Of a stretch of 21,982 nucleotides of DNA, positions 1-7,357 are shown in pieces (position 1 is the stretch's first letter; the number at the start of each line of letters is the position of its first letter). The notes under the pieces are model-generated. The model ran no database searches. It was not told the origin of the DNA and saw nothing but the letters and a program-made list of their open reading frames with translations. Made by a program: the position numbers and the translations under genes. Source of the stretch: Thermostichus sp047462415 (GTDB taxonomy: Bacteria; Cyanobacteriota; Cyanobacteriia; Thermostichales; Thermostichaceae); NCBI RefSeq assembly GCF_047462415.1, contig NZ_JANSJE010000034.1:1-21982 (forward strand). The letters are read 5' to 3'.

Positions 1-859
1 CCCTTCAACGTGGCCCGGTGCAAGTCGGATCCCTGAAGATTCACTCCCCTCAGGTCAGCCCCGCTCAGGTCGGCCCAGCTCAGGTTGGCCCCGCTCAGGT
101 CAGCCCCGCTCAGGTTGGCTTGCCACAGCTTGGCCTCGCTCAGGTCGGCCCAGCTTAGGTCAGCCTCGCTTAGGTCAGCCTCGCTCAGGTCAGCCTCGCT
201 CAGGTCAGCCTCGCTCAGGTCAGCCTCGCTCAGGTCAGCCTCGCTCAGGTTGGCCCTGCCCAGGTCAGCCCTGCTCAGGTTGGCCCCGCTCAGGTTGGCT
301 TGCCACAGGTTGGCCCCGCTCAGGTCGGCTCCACTCAGGTCGGCCCCGCTCAGGTTCTTGACATTCGCCTGACCGTTGACAATTTCCCAGACCAGCCGCC
401 ACTTGGGATCCATCTGCGTCTCGGCAGAGAGCAGGGATCCCCTCAACCTGGCCCAGAACAAGTCGGATCCCTGAAGATTCACTCCCCTCAGGTCCGCCCC
501 GCTCAGGTCCGCCCCGCTCAGGTTGGCCCCGCTCAGCTTGGCCTGGCTCAGGTCAGCCCTGCTCAGGTCCGCCCCGCTCAGGTCGGCCCTGCCCAGGTTG
601 GCCCTGCTCAGGTTGGCCCTGCCCAGGTTGGCCCTGCTCAGGTTGGCCCCGCTCAGGTTGGCTTGCCACAGCTTGGCCCCGCTCAGGTCGGCTCCACTCA
701 GGTCGGCCCCGCTCAGGTTCTTGACATTCGCCTGACCGTTGACAATTTCCCAGACCAGCCGCCACTTGGGATCCATCTGCGTCTCGGCAGAGACCAGAGT
801 CCCCTTCAACGTGGCCCGGTGCAAGTCGGATCCCTGAAGATTCACTCCCCTCAGGTTCG
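1..859. repeat. Higher-order 363-bp repeat inside pentapeptide gene 1
   Basis: A 15-bp pentapeptide unit (minus-strand sense GCCAACCTGAGCGGG and variants) is nested in a larger repeat. The spacer block starts at 358 and again at 721, exactly 363 bp (121 codons) apart, with roughly 70 identical bases. The first 55 bases of the window are identical to 802-856, showing a further copy continuing past the left edge. Near-identity of long copies suggests recent duplication or gene conversion. It is a likely site of assembly error. Confidence 0.85.
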
Positions 860-1535
860 CCCCGCTCAGGTCGGCCCAGTTCAGGTTGGCCCTGCTCAGG
901 TCAGCCCTGCTCAGGTTGGCTTGCCACAGCTTGGCCCCGCTCAGGTCGGCCCCGCTCAGCTTGGCTTGGTTCAGGTTGGCCCCGCTCAGCTTGGCCGAGA
1001 TCAAGTTAGCCCTGCTCAGGTCCGCCCCGCTCAGGTTGGCCCCGCTCAGCTTGGCCAAGATCAAGTTAGCCCTGCTCAGGTCCGCCCCGCTCAGGTTGGC
1101 CCCGCTCAGGTCAGCCTCGCTCAGGTTGGCCCCGCTCAGGTTGGTCCCGCTCAGGTTGGCCCCGCTCAGGTCAGCCCTGCTTAGCTGGGCCCAGCGGAAA
1201 TCTCGCTCTCCCGCTTCATACCTTGCTCGGACATCTCCAACCTGTCGGAGGGGAAGGCGATAGGACCTTGCCACCTGCACGTGCTGCGGATCCTCCGCTT
1301 CCAGCAGCGTCTCCCAAGCCGCAAACTGCACCTCCCAGTTGGGATCATTTCGCATGGCCTGGATAACAAGCTCGGCCCCTCTGGATCCGTACTTCAGAGC
1401 ACCCTTGATTGCTTGGATTCTCACCTTGGGATCCGGACTGTCTAGGGCTTGCTCAACGGCTACCCAGCCTCCCATGACCGGATCGGAGCCGGCCAATTGC
1501 TGCCCACCCAGAACGGGATCAAAGTTTTCCGCCAT
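1..1535 (-). CDS. HEAT-like/pentapeptide-repeat protein 1 (3' end outside window)
   Basis: The reading frame is open from the ATG at 1535 to the left edge (at least 511 residues), so the C-terminus is missing. Residues 1-115 are a non-repetitive helical domain resembling the HEAT-like heads of cyanobacterial pentapeptide proteins (ALKYGSRGAELVIQAM, then NWEVQFAAWETLL). From about residue 117 the protein is A(D/N)LSG-type pentapeptides, expected to form a right-handed beta-helix. Two spacers, MDPKWRLVWEIVNGQA, at about residues 250 and 370, interrupt the helix. The start follows a GAGGTTAGGG ribosome site and lies 8 nt after the Hsp70-like stop, so it is the last visible gene of that operon. 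It is paralogous to the gene at 4701-7044, sharing the head, WEVQFA motif and spacer. Pentapeptide domains are usually scaffolds, and no enzymatic activity is visible. The family is secure; the function is unknown. Confidence 0.9.
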   Translation of the reverse strand, partial: MAENFDPVLGGQQLAGSDPVMGGWVAVEQALDSPDPKVRIQAIKGALKYGSRGAELVIQAMRNDPNWEVQFAAWETLLEAEDPQHVQVARSYRLPLRQVGDVRARYEAGERDFRWAQLSRADLSGANLSGTNLSGANLSEADLSGANLSGADLSRANLILAKLSGANLSGADLSRANLISAKLSGANLNQAKLSGADLSGAKLWQANLSRADLSRANLNWADLSGANLRGVNLQGSDLHRATLKGTLVSAETQMDPKWRLVWEIVNGQANVKNLSGADLSGADLSGAKLWQANLSGANLSRANLGRANLSRANLGRADLSGADLSRADLSQAKLSGANLSGADLSGADLRGVNLQGSDLFWARLRGSLLSAETQMDPKWRLVWEIVNGQANVKNLSGADLSGADLSGANLWQANLSGANLSRADLGRANLSEADLSEADLSEADLSEADLSEADLSEADLSWADLSEAKLWQANLSGADLSGANLSWADLSGADLRGVNLQGSDLHRATLK

Positions 1536-1543
1536 CCCTAACC

Positions 1544-3073
1544 TCAAGTTAACCTCCCAACCACCTGCTGCTGCATAAGGGTCTTTTGAGTTTGCAAATC
1601 TACTACCGTTACCCGCAAAGTTCGCCCAGCATCGACGGCAAAGGTGACCTGCAAACGATCCACTCCTACCTGCCCTGGGGGCTTGAGAGGAATGGAAAGC
1701 TGCTTGTGGCTCCCAAGGGGACGAAAGCTAGAAGCTGCGCTGCTGTTGCGAATCTGCATCCGACCGTCGGGACCGTAAACAACCTCGGTTGCCCCTTCCT
1801 CGGCCATCTCACCAACCACCAGGTTGATGTGGCTTTGTCCATTGGCGTTAGCCTGCAAGGGAGGCAGTTCCACCGTGGCAGGATAGGCCGTGCCGCTCTT
1901 AAAGAGAGGGAAAAAGTCGGGCGCCTGCAAATAGGGATTCCAGAGCCGCAGGGCGTAGGTATGGCGGAGATGATCTTGAAGGCGGGCAAACTGGGTGAAG
2001 GCCAGAGCGCCGTGGGCCACTGCCTCAAACGGCTTGTGGTACTTAACCTTGTCGCGGCCAAAGAGGCTAATGACCTGATGCTGCACCCCTGGAATGAGGC
2101 TGGTGCCACCCACCAACACCACCTGGTGGATATCTCGTTTAGAGATCCCTTTGTTGTGGGCTTTCTCGATGACCTCATCGATGGCTTCTCTTAGCCGCGT
2201 CAGCAGGCCGCGCTCTTCCAACAGCTCCTGGAGTTGTTCGCGCTGAAGCATTAAAGTGTGGGTCTCAAAGGAGTCTTCATCCAGCCAGGCCTCGCTGGCC
2301 TGAGAATGGCTGGAGAGGCGGATCTTGAGCCGCTCGGCAACCTCGCACAAAACCTGGAAGCTGCTGGCCGGAACCTGCTGTCGCTTGCGGCCCAACTGCT
2401 CCAGCAGCCATTCGGCAATCCAGATATCGATATCGACGCCGCCACAGCCATAGGCCCGGTCAGTTTTGGCAATGACCTCAGCTCGGTAAGCAGTGCCCTG
2501 CTTTGGCTTCAAGATTTTGACCAAAGAGAGGTCGAGAGTTCCGCCCCCCAAATCGACCACCAAAATCAGGGATCCCGGTTCCTGCACCCCGTAACCCAAA
2601 GCAGCCGCGGTGGACTCGTCGAGGAACACAACCTGTTGGATCCCTAGGGAGCCAAACACCTCTTGCAGGTTGTGCAAATAGGCCTCGTAGGCTCCCACCG
2701 GCACGGTCAAGATCACCTTATCGGGCTGCCAGCCCTCCGCCTTGAGTTTGGCAAGAAGCTGCTGCAGAAAGATCCGCGTGGCCTCTTGGGCTGTGTAGGC
2801 CTGTCCATCCACATAGGTTGGGGCCGGCTGGAATTGTTGAGAGAGATCCCGCTTAAAGCCTTTGAATAGGCGCTTGGGATCCCGTTTGGCCTGGGCAGGT
2901 GCCCCAATCAAAAATTGCTGGTTTTGGCCGACAAAGAGAACCGAGGGAATTAGAGGCGGGCTGCCGTCGTAGCGGTGGGTGATCCCTGGTATGTCGATCA
3001 CAATGGGCTTTCGATTTTGATAGGCACAGACCACCGTATTGGAAGTGCCAAAATCAATAGCCAACGTCGTCAT
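1544..3073 (-). CDS. Hsp70-like ATPase lacking the helical lid (509 aa)
   Basis: This is an actin-fold Hsp70 ATPase. Phosphate-1 motif: IDFGTSNT (residues 6-13). Connect-1: DESTAAALGYG (152-162). Phosphate-2: VVDLGGGTLDLS (172-183). Adenosine motif: VLVGGTSLIPGV (319-330). Residues 385-509 are beta-rich; VDRLQVTFAVDAGRTLRVTV (471-490) matches the end of a DnaK beta substrate-binding domain. The alpha-helical lid of canonical DnaK (about 640 aa) and its EEVD/acidic tail are absent. The start overlaps the stop of the HTH/GrpE-like gene by 4 nt (ATGA), so translation is coupled, and the pentapeptide gene begins 8 nt after its stop. The inferred job is an ATP-driven chaperone or assembly factor working with the neighbouring exchange factor, perhaps on its operon partners. 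The ATPase assignment is firm; the client is unknown. Confidence 0.93.
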   Translation of the reverse strand: MTTLAIDFGTSNTVVCAYQNRKPIVIDIPGITHRYDGSPPLIPSVLFVGQNQQFLIGAPAQAKRDPKRLFKGFKRDLSQQFQPAPTYVDGQAYTAQEATRIFLQQLLAKLKAEGWQPDKVILTVPVGAYEAYLHNLQEVFGSLGIQQVVFLDESTAAALGYGVQEPGSLILVVDLGGGTLDLSLVKILKPKQGTAYRAEVIAKTDRAYGCGGVDIDIWIAEWLLEQLGRKRQQVPASSFQVLCEVAERLKIRLSSHSQASEAWLDEDSFETHTLMLQREQLQELLEERGLLTRLREAIDEVIEKAHNKGISKRDIHQVVLVGGTSLIPGVQHQVISLFGRDKVKYHKPFEAVAHGALAFTQFARLQDHLRHTYALRLWNPYLQAPDFFPLFKSGTAYPATVELPPLQANANGQSHINLVVGEMAEEGATEVVYGPDGRMQIRNSSAASSFRPLGSHKQLSIPLKPPGQVGVDRLQVTFAVDAGRTLRVTVVDLQTQKTLMQQQVVGRLT

Positions 3074-3789
3074 GCTGCCAAGGAAGGTAGAGTGCGACTG
3101 ACTTTGGCTCGAACTAAAACTTGATCCCTAAGTCGATAGCCCACAAAGCGAACGTAGACCGGCTCGCCCGCCTGGATATCCTCCTCATCTGCCTGGTGGC
3201 TTTCTGGGTCATAGGCCACCTGTTGCCACACCTGGCCAATGGTTTCCAACTGCCAGTCTTCCAACAAGTTGCCCAGACAGTTCAGCAAAGCCAAGACTTG
3301 CTGGGCAGGGTAATCCGGTCGCCTCTGCACAACCTGCTGCAGGGTGGGGTATTGCATCAAAAGAGGCTTGAGCTTTTCCACTAGTTCGGCGCGGATTTGA
3401 TGGCGCAATTGCCCTTCCTGCTGTTCTAGCTGTTTGTGCAGCCGCTGCACTTCCTGAGCCGTTTCTGCAGGCTCCAATGCTAGCTCGATTCCGCTGAAAT
3501 CTTGAATAAGGCTCGGCAAGGGCACTTGCAAAATGCTGGCCGCTCGATTGAGATCGGCTAACTTCAGCTTTTCGGCCTGGCCAGTTCTCAGGGCATTTAG
3601 GGCTCCTCGACTCAGTTTGGCCTTTTGTCGAAGCTCTCGCCAGGTTGAGATACCGGCAGCCTGCATGAGATTGCGCAGCAGGGTATCATGACTTTTCATT
3701 TCACTCCAAAATGGAATCCTAGCCAGAGTCCTTTGGATCCCTTTGGTTAAACCAGACAAGGGATCCAGAAAGGGGTTTGGGGCATTCAT
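3070..3789 (-). CDS. HTH domain fused to GrpE-like nucleotide exchange factor (239 aa)
   Basis: Three parts are visible. Residues about 36-95 look like a Cro/C1-type helix-turn-helix (TWRELRQKAKLSRGALNALR, then LADLNRAASILQVPL). Residues 108-145 form a charged coiled coil (QRLHKQLEQQEGQLRHQIRAEL), as in the GrpE stalk. Residues 178-232 match the GrpE head and beta-wing: VAYDPESHQA aligns with the FDPxxHxA motif, and VRFVGYRLRDQVLVRAKVS aligns with the GYxLxxRxLRxAxV strand pair. GrpE releases ADP from Hsp70, so the next gene's Hsp70-like protein is the obvious partner. Both junctions are ATGA overlaps (3786-3789 and 3070-3073), indicating translational coupling. The HTH may bind DNA for autoregulation or serve as a protein-interaction module; that is inference. 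It is distinct from housekeeping GrpE, which has no HTH. Confidence 0.85.
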   Translation of the reverse strand: MNAPNPFLDPLSGLTKGIQRTLARIPFWSEMKSHDTLLRNLMQAAGISTWRELRQKAKLSRGALNALRTGQAEKLKLADLNRAASILQVPLPSLIQDFSGIELALEPAETAQEVQRLHKQLEQQEGQLRHQIRAELVEKLKPLLMQYPTLQQVVQRRPDYPAQQVLALLNCLGNLLEDWQLETIGQVWQQVAYDPESHQADEEDIQAGEPVYVRFVGYRLRDQVLVRAKVSRTLPSLAA

Positions 3790-3995
3790 AAACGCTCTAC
3801 CTGACGCTGGACATCTCCTTCTATGACTGGGGCCTGGTCATATTCAGGCAACAGCTCCCTTTTTTGAACTGTGCCCAATGCCCTTTCTATTTCCTCAGTT
3901 AGGTCAAGGCAGCCCTTGCCTTTGACATTAAGCACGCGCTCAATCACGTTGCCATCTTTGTCGATGATGTATTCAACCTGTTGATATTCCGCCAC
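3786..3995 (-). CDS. DUF2997 family protein (69 aa)
   Basis: A small acidic protein whose core, EYIIDKDGNVIERVLNVKG followed by CLDLTEEIERALG, fits the DUF2997 family, normally found beside DUF1257 in cyanobacteria. The start is GTG at 3995, chosen because GAGGAGG lies 4 nt upstream, inside the end of ycf35. The ATG-less 9-nt spacing from ycf35 and the 4-nt ATGA overlap with the next gene place it firmly in the operon. There is no signal peptide or membrane segment. A single Cys (residue 34) is present. Function is unknown; the context suggests it acts with Ycf35. Confidence 0.88.
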   Translation of the reverse strand: MAEYQQVEYIIDKDGNVIERVLNVKGKGCLDLTEEIERALGTVQKRELLPEYDQAPVIEGDVQRQVERL

Positions 3996-4004
3996 GATTC
4001 CTCC

Positions 4005-4403
4005 TCAGGCCCAACGCCCCAATACAATTCTGACTTGCCCTTTTTCGTCCACAGATTCCGACTCTACGGTAAACCCCTTCTCCGCTGCCGTTGCAAGGAC
4101 GGCGTGATAAGCATACCTGCGCTGAATTTTGGGGATAAAGTCGGGAAAGACCTGGCGGTCATATTCAGAGATTATTGCCTCGTAGTGATCGCCCTTCCAC
4201 TTAAAGCCAATATCGTTGCTAGCAGCACTTAAGTGCTTTCTTCGGATAACAATGTCTGCCGTCTGAGGTCGCCTATCGCCTCGGTAGCCATATAGAGGAA
4301 GGTCGGATCCCTCTTCTATGTGAGAGTAGCCAACATCGTTTAGAGCCTTTATCAAAGCCTCTCGGTTCTTAAACTGAGTTTGGATGTACGTGAAGTGCGA
4401 CAT
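4005..4403 (-). CDS. ycf35: Ycf35 / DUF1257 family protein (132 aa)
   Basis: The N-terminus MSHFTYIQTQFKNREALIKA is typical of DUF1257, called Ycf35 when plastid-encoded. Internal landmarks are GYRGDRRPQTADIVIRRKHL, DIGFKWKGDHYEAIISEYDR and the C-terminal QRRYAYHAVLATAAEKGFTV. The length matches the family. The ATG at 4403 is preceded by a near-perfect AGGAGG ribosome site at 5-nt spacing. It is the first clearly intact gene of the minus-strand operon that continues through DUF2997, the GrpE-like and the Hsp70-like genes. The family has no established biochemical role; conservation in cyanobacteria and red-lineage plastids suggests a chloroplast-type maintenance or assembly function. The identification is confident, the role is not. 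Confidence 0.93.
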   Translation of the reverse strand: MSHFTYIQTQFKNREALIKALNDVGYSHIEEGSDLPLYGYRGDRRPQTADIVIRRKHLSAASNDIGFKWKGDHYEAIISEYDRQVFPDFIPKIQRRYAYHAVLATAAEKGFTVESESVDEKGQVRIVLGRWA

Positions 4404-4435
4404 TCTCTCCTCCTAAAGTTAGAGTCTTTCTTGCT

Positions 4436-4603
4436 TCACCTCACCTGGCTATGGGTGCCCTCTGTTTTTTGACCGAGGAGCACTTGGGCCATCTCTATCT
4501 TCGCACTATCCCCTACCAAAGCCCTTAGCTCAGCAAAGGCTGCTTCAAAGTCTCCTTACTTTTTAAAGCAGGCTTCATCCAAAAATCTCCAGAATCCCGC
4601 CAT
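4436..4603 (-). pseudogene. Possible broken small ORF upstream of ycf35
   Basis: On the minus strand, ATG at 4603 opens MAGFWRFLDEACFKK, then an in-frame TAA (4556-4558), then GDFEAAFAELRALVGDSAKI and MAQVLLGQKTEGTHSQVR to a TGA at 4436-4438. Both halves share one frame and have protein-like composition (amphipathic, Ala/Glu/Leu-rich), so this could be a 54-codon gene interrupted by a nonsense change. I do not recognise the product. It could also be chance in a 297-bp intergenic stretch; the short length makes this weak. Confidence 0.25.
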
Positions 4604-4617
4604 AGCAAGGCCACGCC

Positions 4618-4646
4618 TCTATCCTAAAGCAGCTCTCTTGGATCAA
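4618..4646 (-). promoter_or_regulatory. Candidate sigma70-type promoter for the ycf35-Hsp70 operon
   Basis: On the minus strand TTGATC (4646-4641), a 17-nt spacer and GATAGA (4623-4618) form a reasonable -35/-10 pair. It lies upstream of the broken small ORF and about 215 nt before ycf35. The match to consensus is moderate and there is no experimental support. Confidence 0.33.
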
Positions 4647-4700
4647 AAAGTGTTTGCTAGGATACAAACCTGCGTGGCCCTAGCCAAAGAACAGAAGCGT

Positions 4701-7044
4701 TCACTTCTCCTTGTTCTTCTCGGCTGGGAGACGCCGATTGGGATCCGACGTAGCAGGAGGAGGCAGTTGAGGGGTACTGGGGTAACCAAACCAGATGCTC
4801 GCCAAACCTTTGAACCAAAGGGAGAGCCAGATCCACTGCCACTGAAAATCAAGTTTTGCGCCTTCCAGGATGGCATTGTCTAGGTTGGATCCCTCCAAGT
4901 TGGCGTAGCTCAAATTGGCCTTCCTCAGATTGGCTTGGCTGAGGTTGGATCCTCCTAGATCCGCTCCAATGAGGCTGGCTCCACTTAGGTTTGCCCCGAC
5001 CAGTTGCACCCCGTTGAGCTTGGCCCAATTCAAGTTAGCGCCGCTCAGGTCAACCCCACTCAAGTTTCTCTTGGAGGCTTGACCGTTGACGATCTCCCAC
5101 ACCAGACGCCACTTGGCCTCGATCTGGGTTGCAGGAGAAAGGATCACCCGCTGCAGACTGGCCAGCTCCAGATCTGCCCCCCTCAGGTCGGCACCGCTGA
5201 GGTTGGCTCCGGCCAGATAGGCCCTACTCAGCTTGGCTCCACCGAGATCGGCGTGGGTTAGGTTGGCCTCGCCCAGCTTGGCCCTCTTTAGATTGGCTCC
5301 ACCTAGGCTGGCCTCGCTTAGATCTGCCCCAATCAAATAAGCCTGGCTTAGGTTAGCTCCACTGAGCCTTACCCCGCTGAGGTCTGCCCGGCTGAGGTTG
5401 GCCTTTCTCAAGTCCGCCCCTCTCAAGTCTGTTTGGCTCAGCTCCTGCGTATGGGCGCCAGCATGGAAAATCATGAACCACCAGCTACTCTCCGGACTGG
5501 CCTCTACAGAAATCACCGTCCATCTCAAGCTAGGCAAGTTCAGGTCCGTCTTGCCCAGTTTGGCTTCGCTGAGGTCGGCCCCGATGAGGCTGGCCCCCCT
5601 TAGATCCGCGCCGTTGAGTTTAGCCCGTCTCAGCTTGGCTCCGACGAGGTTGGCTTGCGTCAACTTGGCCCCCACAAGTTTGGCCTGGGCTAGTTCGGCC
5701 TTGATCAAGCTGCTTCCACTGAGGTTGGCACCGCTTAGGTCTGCCCCGCTGAGATCCGCTTGGTTTAAGTTGGCCCCCCTCAGATCCGCCTGGCTTAGAT
5801 TGGCTTTGCTCAACTCTGCCCACTGTAGGTCTACGCCGCAGAGGTTGGCCCCGCTCAGGTCGGCTCCCACCAAGCTCACGCCAGGGAGCCTGATCCCGCT
5901 CAGATTTGCCCAGCTCAAGTTTGCCCCGCTCAAGTCCGCCTGAGCTAGGTTTTTTCCCTGAGCGTGGCCGTTGACAATTTCCCAGACCAGCCGCCACTTG
6001 CGGTCAATTTGAGTTTCGGGGGAAAGGATAGCTCCCCGCAGGCTGGCCAGTTGCAGGCAAGCTGCGCCCAAATCGGCCCGACTGAGGTTGGCTCCCTCCA
6101 AGCTGGCCCACCGGAGGTCGGCTCCCTGGAGGTCGGCTTCCTGCAAGTTAGCACCGACAAGCCTTGCCCCCCTTAGGTCTGCTTGCGCCAAGTTGGCCCC
6201 CCTCAGGTCAGCCCAATCCAGGTCTGCCCCGCTCAAGTCTGCCTGAGCTAGGTTTTTTCCCTGAGCGTGGCCGTTGACAATTTCCCAGACCAGCCNNNNN
6301 NNNNNNNNNNNNNNNNNNNNNNNNNNNNNNNNNNNNNNNNNNNNNNNNNNNNNNNNNNNNNNNNNNNNNNNNNNNNNNNNNNNNNNNNNNNNNNNCCTGA
6401 GCGTGGCCGTTGACAATTTCCCAGACCAGCCGCCACTTGCGGTCAATTTGCGTTTCGGGGGAAATGACGACCCACTTCAGGTTGGCGTCTGCCAGATTGG
6501 CTCCTTGCAAGTTGGCGCCAATGAGATTGGCCCCCATCAGGTTAGCTCCCTTTAAGTTGGCTCCTCTCAGATCTGCGCCGCTGAGGTCTGCCTGGCTGAG
6601 GTTGGCTCCAATCAGGCTGGTGTGGCTTAGATTGACCTGGCTCAGCCTTGCCCGAACTAAACTGGCCCCGCTTAAGTCGAGCCCCCTTAGATCTAGCCGG
6701 CTGAGGTTGCCCCCCCTCAGATCTGCCCAGCGAAAGTCCCGCTCCCCGGCTCGATATCTCTCTTCAGGGTTTCCAACTGGACGTAGGGGAACGGGATATC
6801 TTTTTGCTACTTGCACCAGTTGAGGGATGCCAGAGTTCAGTAGGGTTTTCCAAACCGCAAACTGCACTTCCCAATCCAGGGGTTGTAGCATTGTCTGTAG
6901 AAAAAGCTTTCTGCTTCTTTCGCCAAAACTTCCCATAGCTCCATTTCCGCTAACGAGATCCCCCCTTCTAGGAACTAACTGAACGGCTTCTGAACCACCG
7001 GCAACTCCCTCAGCTTCAGCCTGTCCACAGTCTCTTGTAGCCAC
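4701..7044 (-). CDS. HEAT-like/pentapeptide-repeat protein 2 (interrupted by N gap)
   Basis: A paralogue of the protein at the left edge. Residues 1-105 are the helical head (DWEVQFAVWKTLL, then RYRAGERDFRWADL); A(D/N)L-type pentapeptides follow. Spacers of the type ETQIDRKWRLVWEIVNG occur before the gap, at about 5950-6040 and at 5075-5160, with a degenerate one near 5450-5550 (SWWFMIFHAGA). The C-terminus leaves the helix with a Trp-rich stretch (FQWQWIWLSLWFKGLASIWF) and a Pro/Lys tail. The start is taken as GTG at 7044 because AGGGGG precedes it and the head aligns without gaps to protein 1; ATG at 6936 is an alternative. The frame changes across the 100 Ns, which only means that the gap length is arbitrary; the pentapeptide phase resumes on both sides, so this is almost certainly one gene. 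Scaffold role inferred. Confidence 0.87.
6296..6395. other. 100-N assembly gap within a repeat
   Basis: Exactly 100 Ns, the usual placeholder for unknown length. The 36 bases before the gap (6260-6295) are identical to the 36 bases after it (6396-6431), both being the pentapeptide spacer. Either the two contig ends overlap and nothing is missing, or one or more repeat modules are collapsed here. Confidence 0.95.
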
Positions 7045-7089
7045 GGCCCACCCCCTGTTGGCTAGCTTCGTCTCTATTTTTACCTTGAC

Positions 7090-7131
7090 CCTGGAGAGAG
7101 CTCAAGTCAAACTTGAGGGGTTCTCTCCAGG
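7090..7131. repeat. Strong two-part hairpin
   Basis: An outer 10-bp perfect stem, CCTGGAGAGA (7090-7099) with TCTCTCCAGG (7122-7131), encloses an inner 7-bp stem CTCAAGT/ACTTGAG (7101-7107, 7111-7117) with a CAA loop. On the minus strand it lies between the DUF393 gene and pentapeptide gene 2, 46 nt before the latter's GTG. No T-tract follows directly, so it could be a factor-dependent terminator, an mRNA-stabilising stem, or part of a leader. Confidence 0.6.
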
Positions 7132-7137
7132 AAGCCA

Positions 7138-7269
7138 GTCTTAATCGAGTCTTAAGATTGTCTAGAGCATTTCAAGCACGCCAGGCTTGAGAAGAGGAGT
7201 TCAAACCTGGAAAAGGGATCCCTTGTGCTAGACAATTGAATTGATGGTTATTTCAAACTCGATTAAGAC
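7138..7269. repeat. Nested imperfect palindrome (132 bp), possible MITE or structured leader
   Basis: Outer arms GTCTTAATCGAGT (7138-7150) and ACTCGATTAAGAC (7257-7269) are perfect 13-bp reverse complements. Inside are ATTGTCTAG (7157-7165) with CTAGACAAT (7228-7236), and in the centre CCAGGCTTGA (7181-7190) with TCAAACCTGG (7201-7210). TCAAGC (7172-7177) can alternatively pair with GCTTGA (7185-7190). No gene is recognisable in 7045-7357; an in-frame minus tail ending at 7228 has no plausible start. Confidence 0.6.
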
Positions 7270-7357
7270 GTTCTCTAGGCACTCCGCGCTGCCGGTGCGT
7301 TTGCGACTGCGTTGTGTAGCAGTAACAACATAACGAACCGTTTCAGCTACCCATGCC

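Noticed and set aside
1..1184. Regular short repeats resembling a CRISPR array or plus-strand genes (85-372, 300-1184)
   Set aside because: The 15-bp periodicity encodes pentapeptides on the minus strand; there are no constant repeats with unique spacers, and the plus-strand frames are low-complexity mirror images.
7191..7215. tRNA-like T-loop GAGTTCAAACC
   Set aside because: No acceptor, D or anticodon stems can be drawn; the bases belong to the central hairpin of the palindrome.
7228..7357. Minus-strand tail ETVRYVVTATQRSRKRTG ending at 7228
   Set aside because: It has protein-like look but no start codon outside the DUF393 gene and no recognised family.
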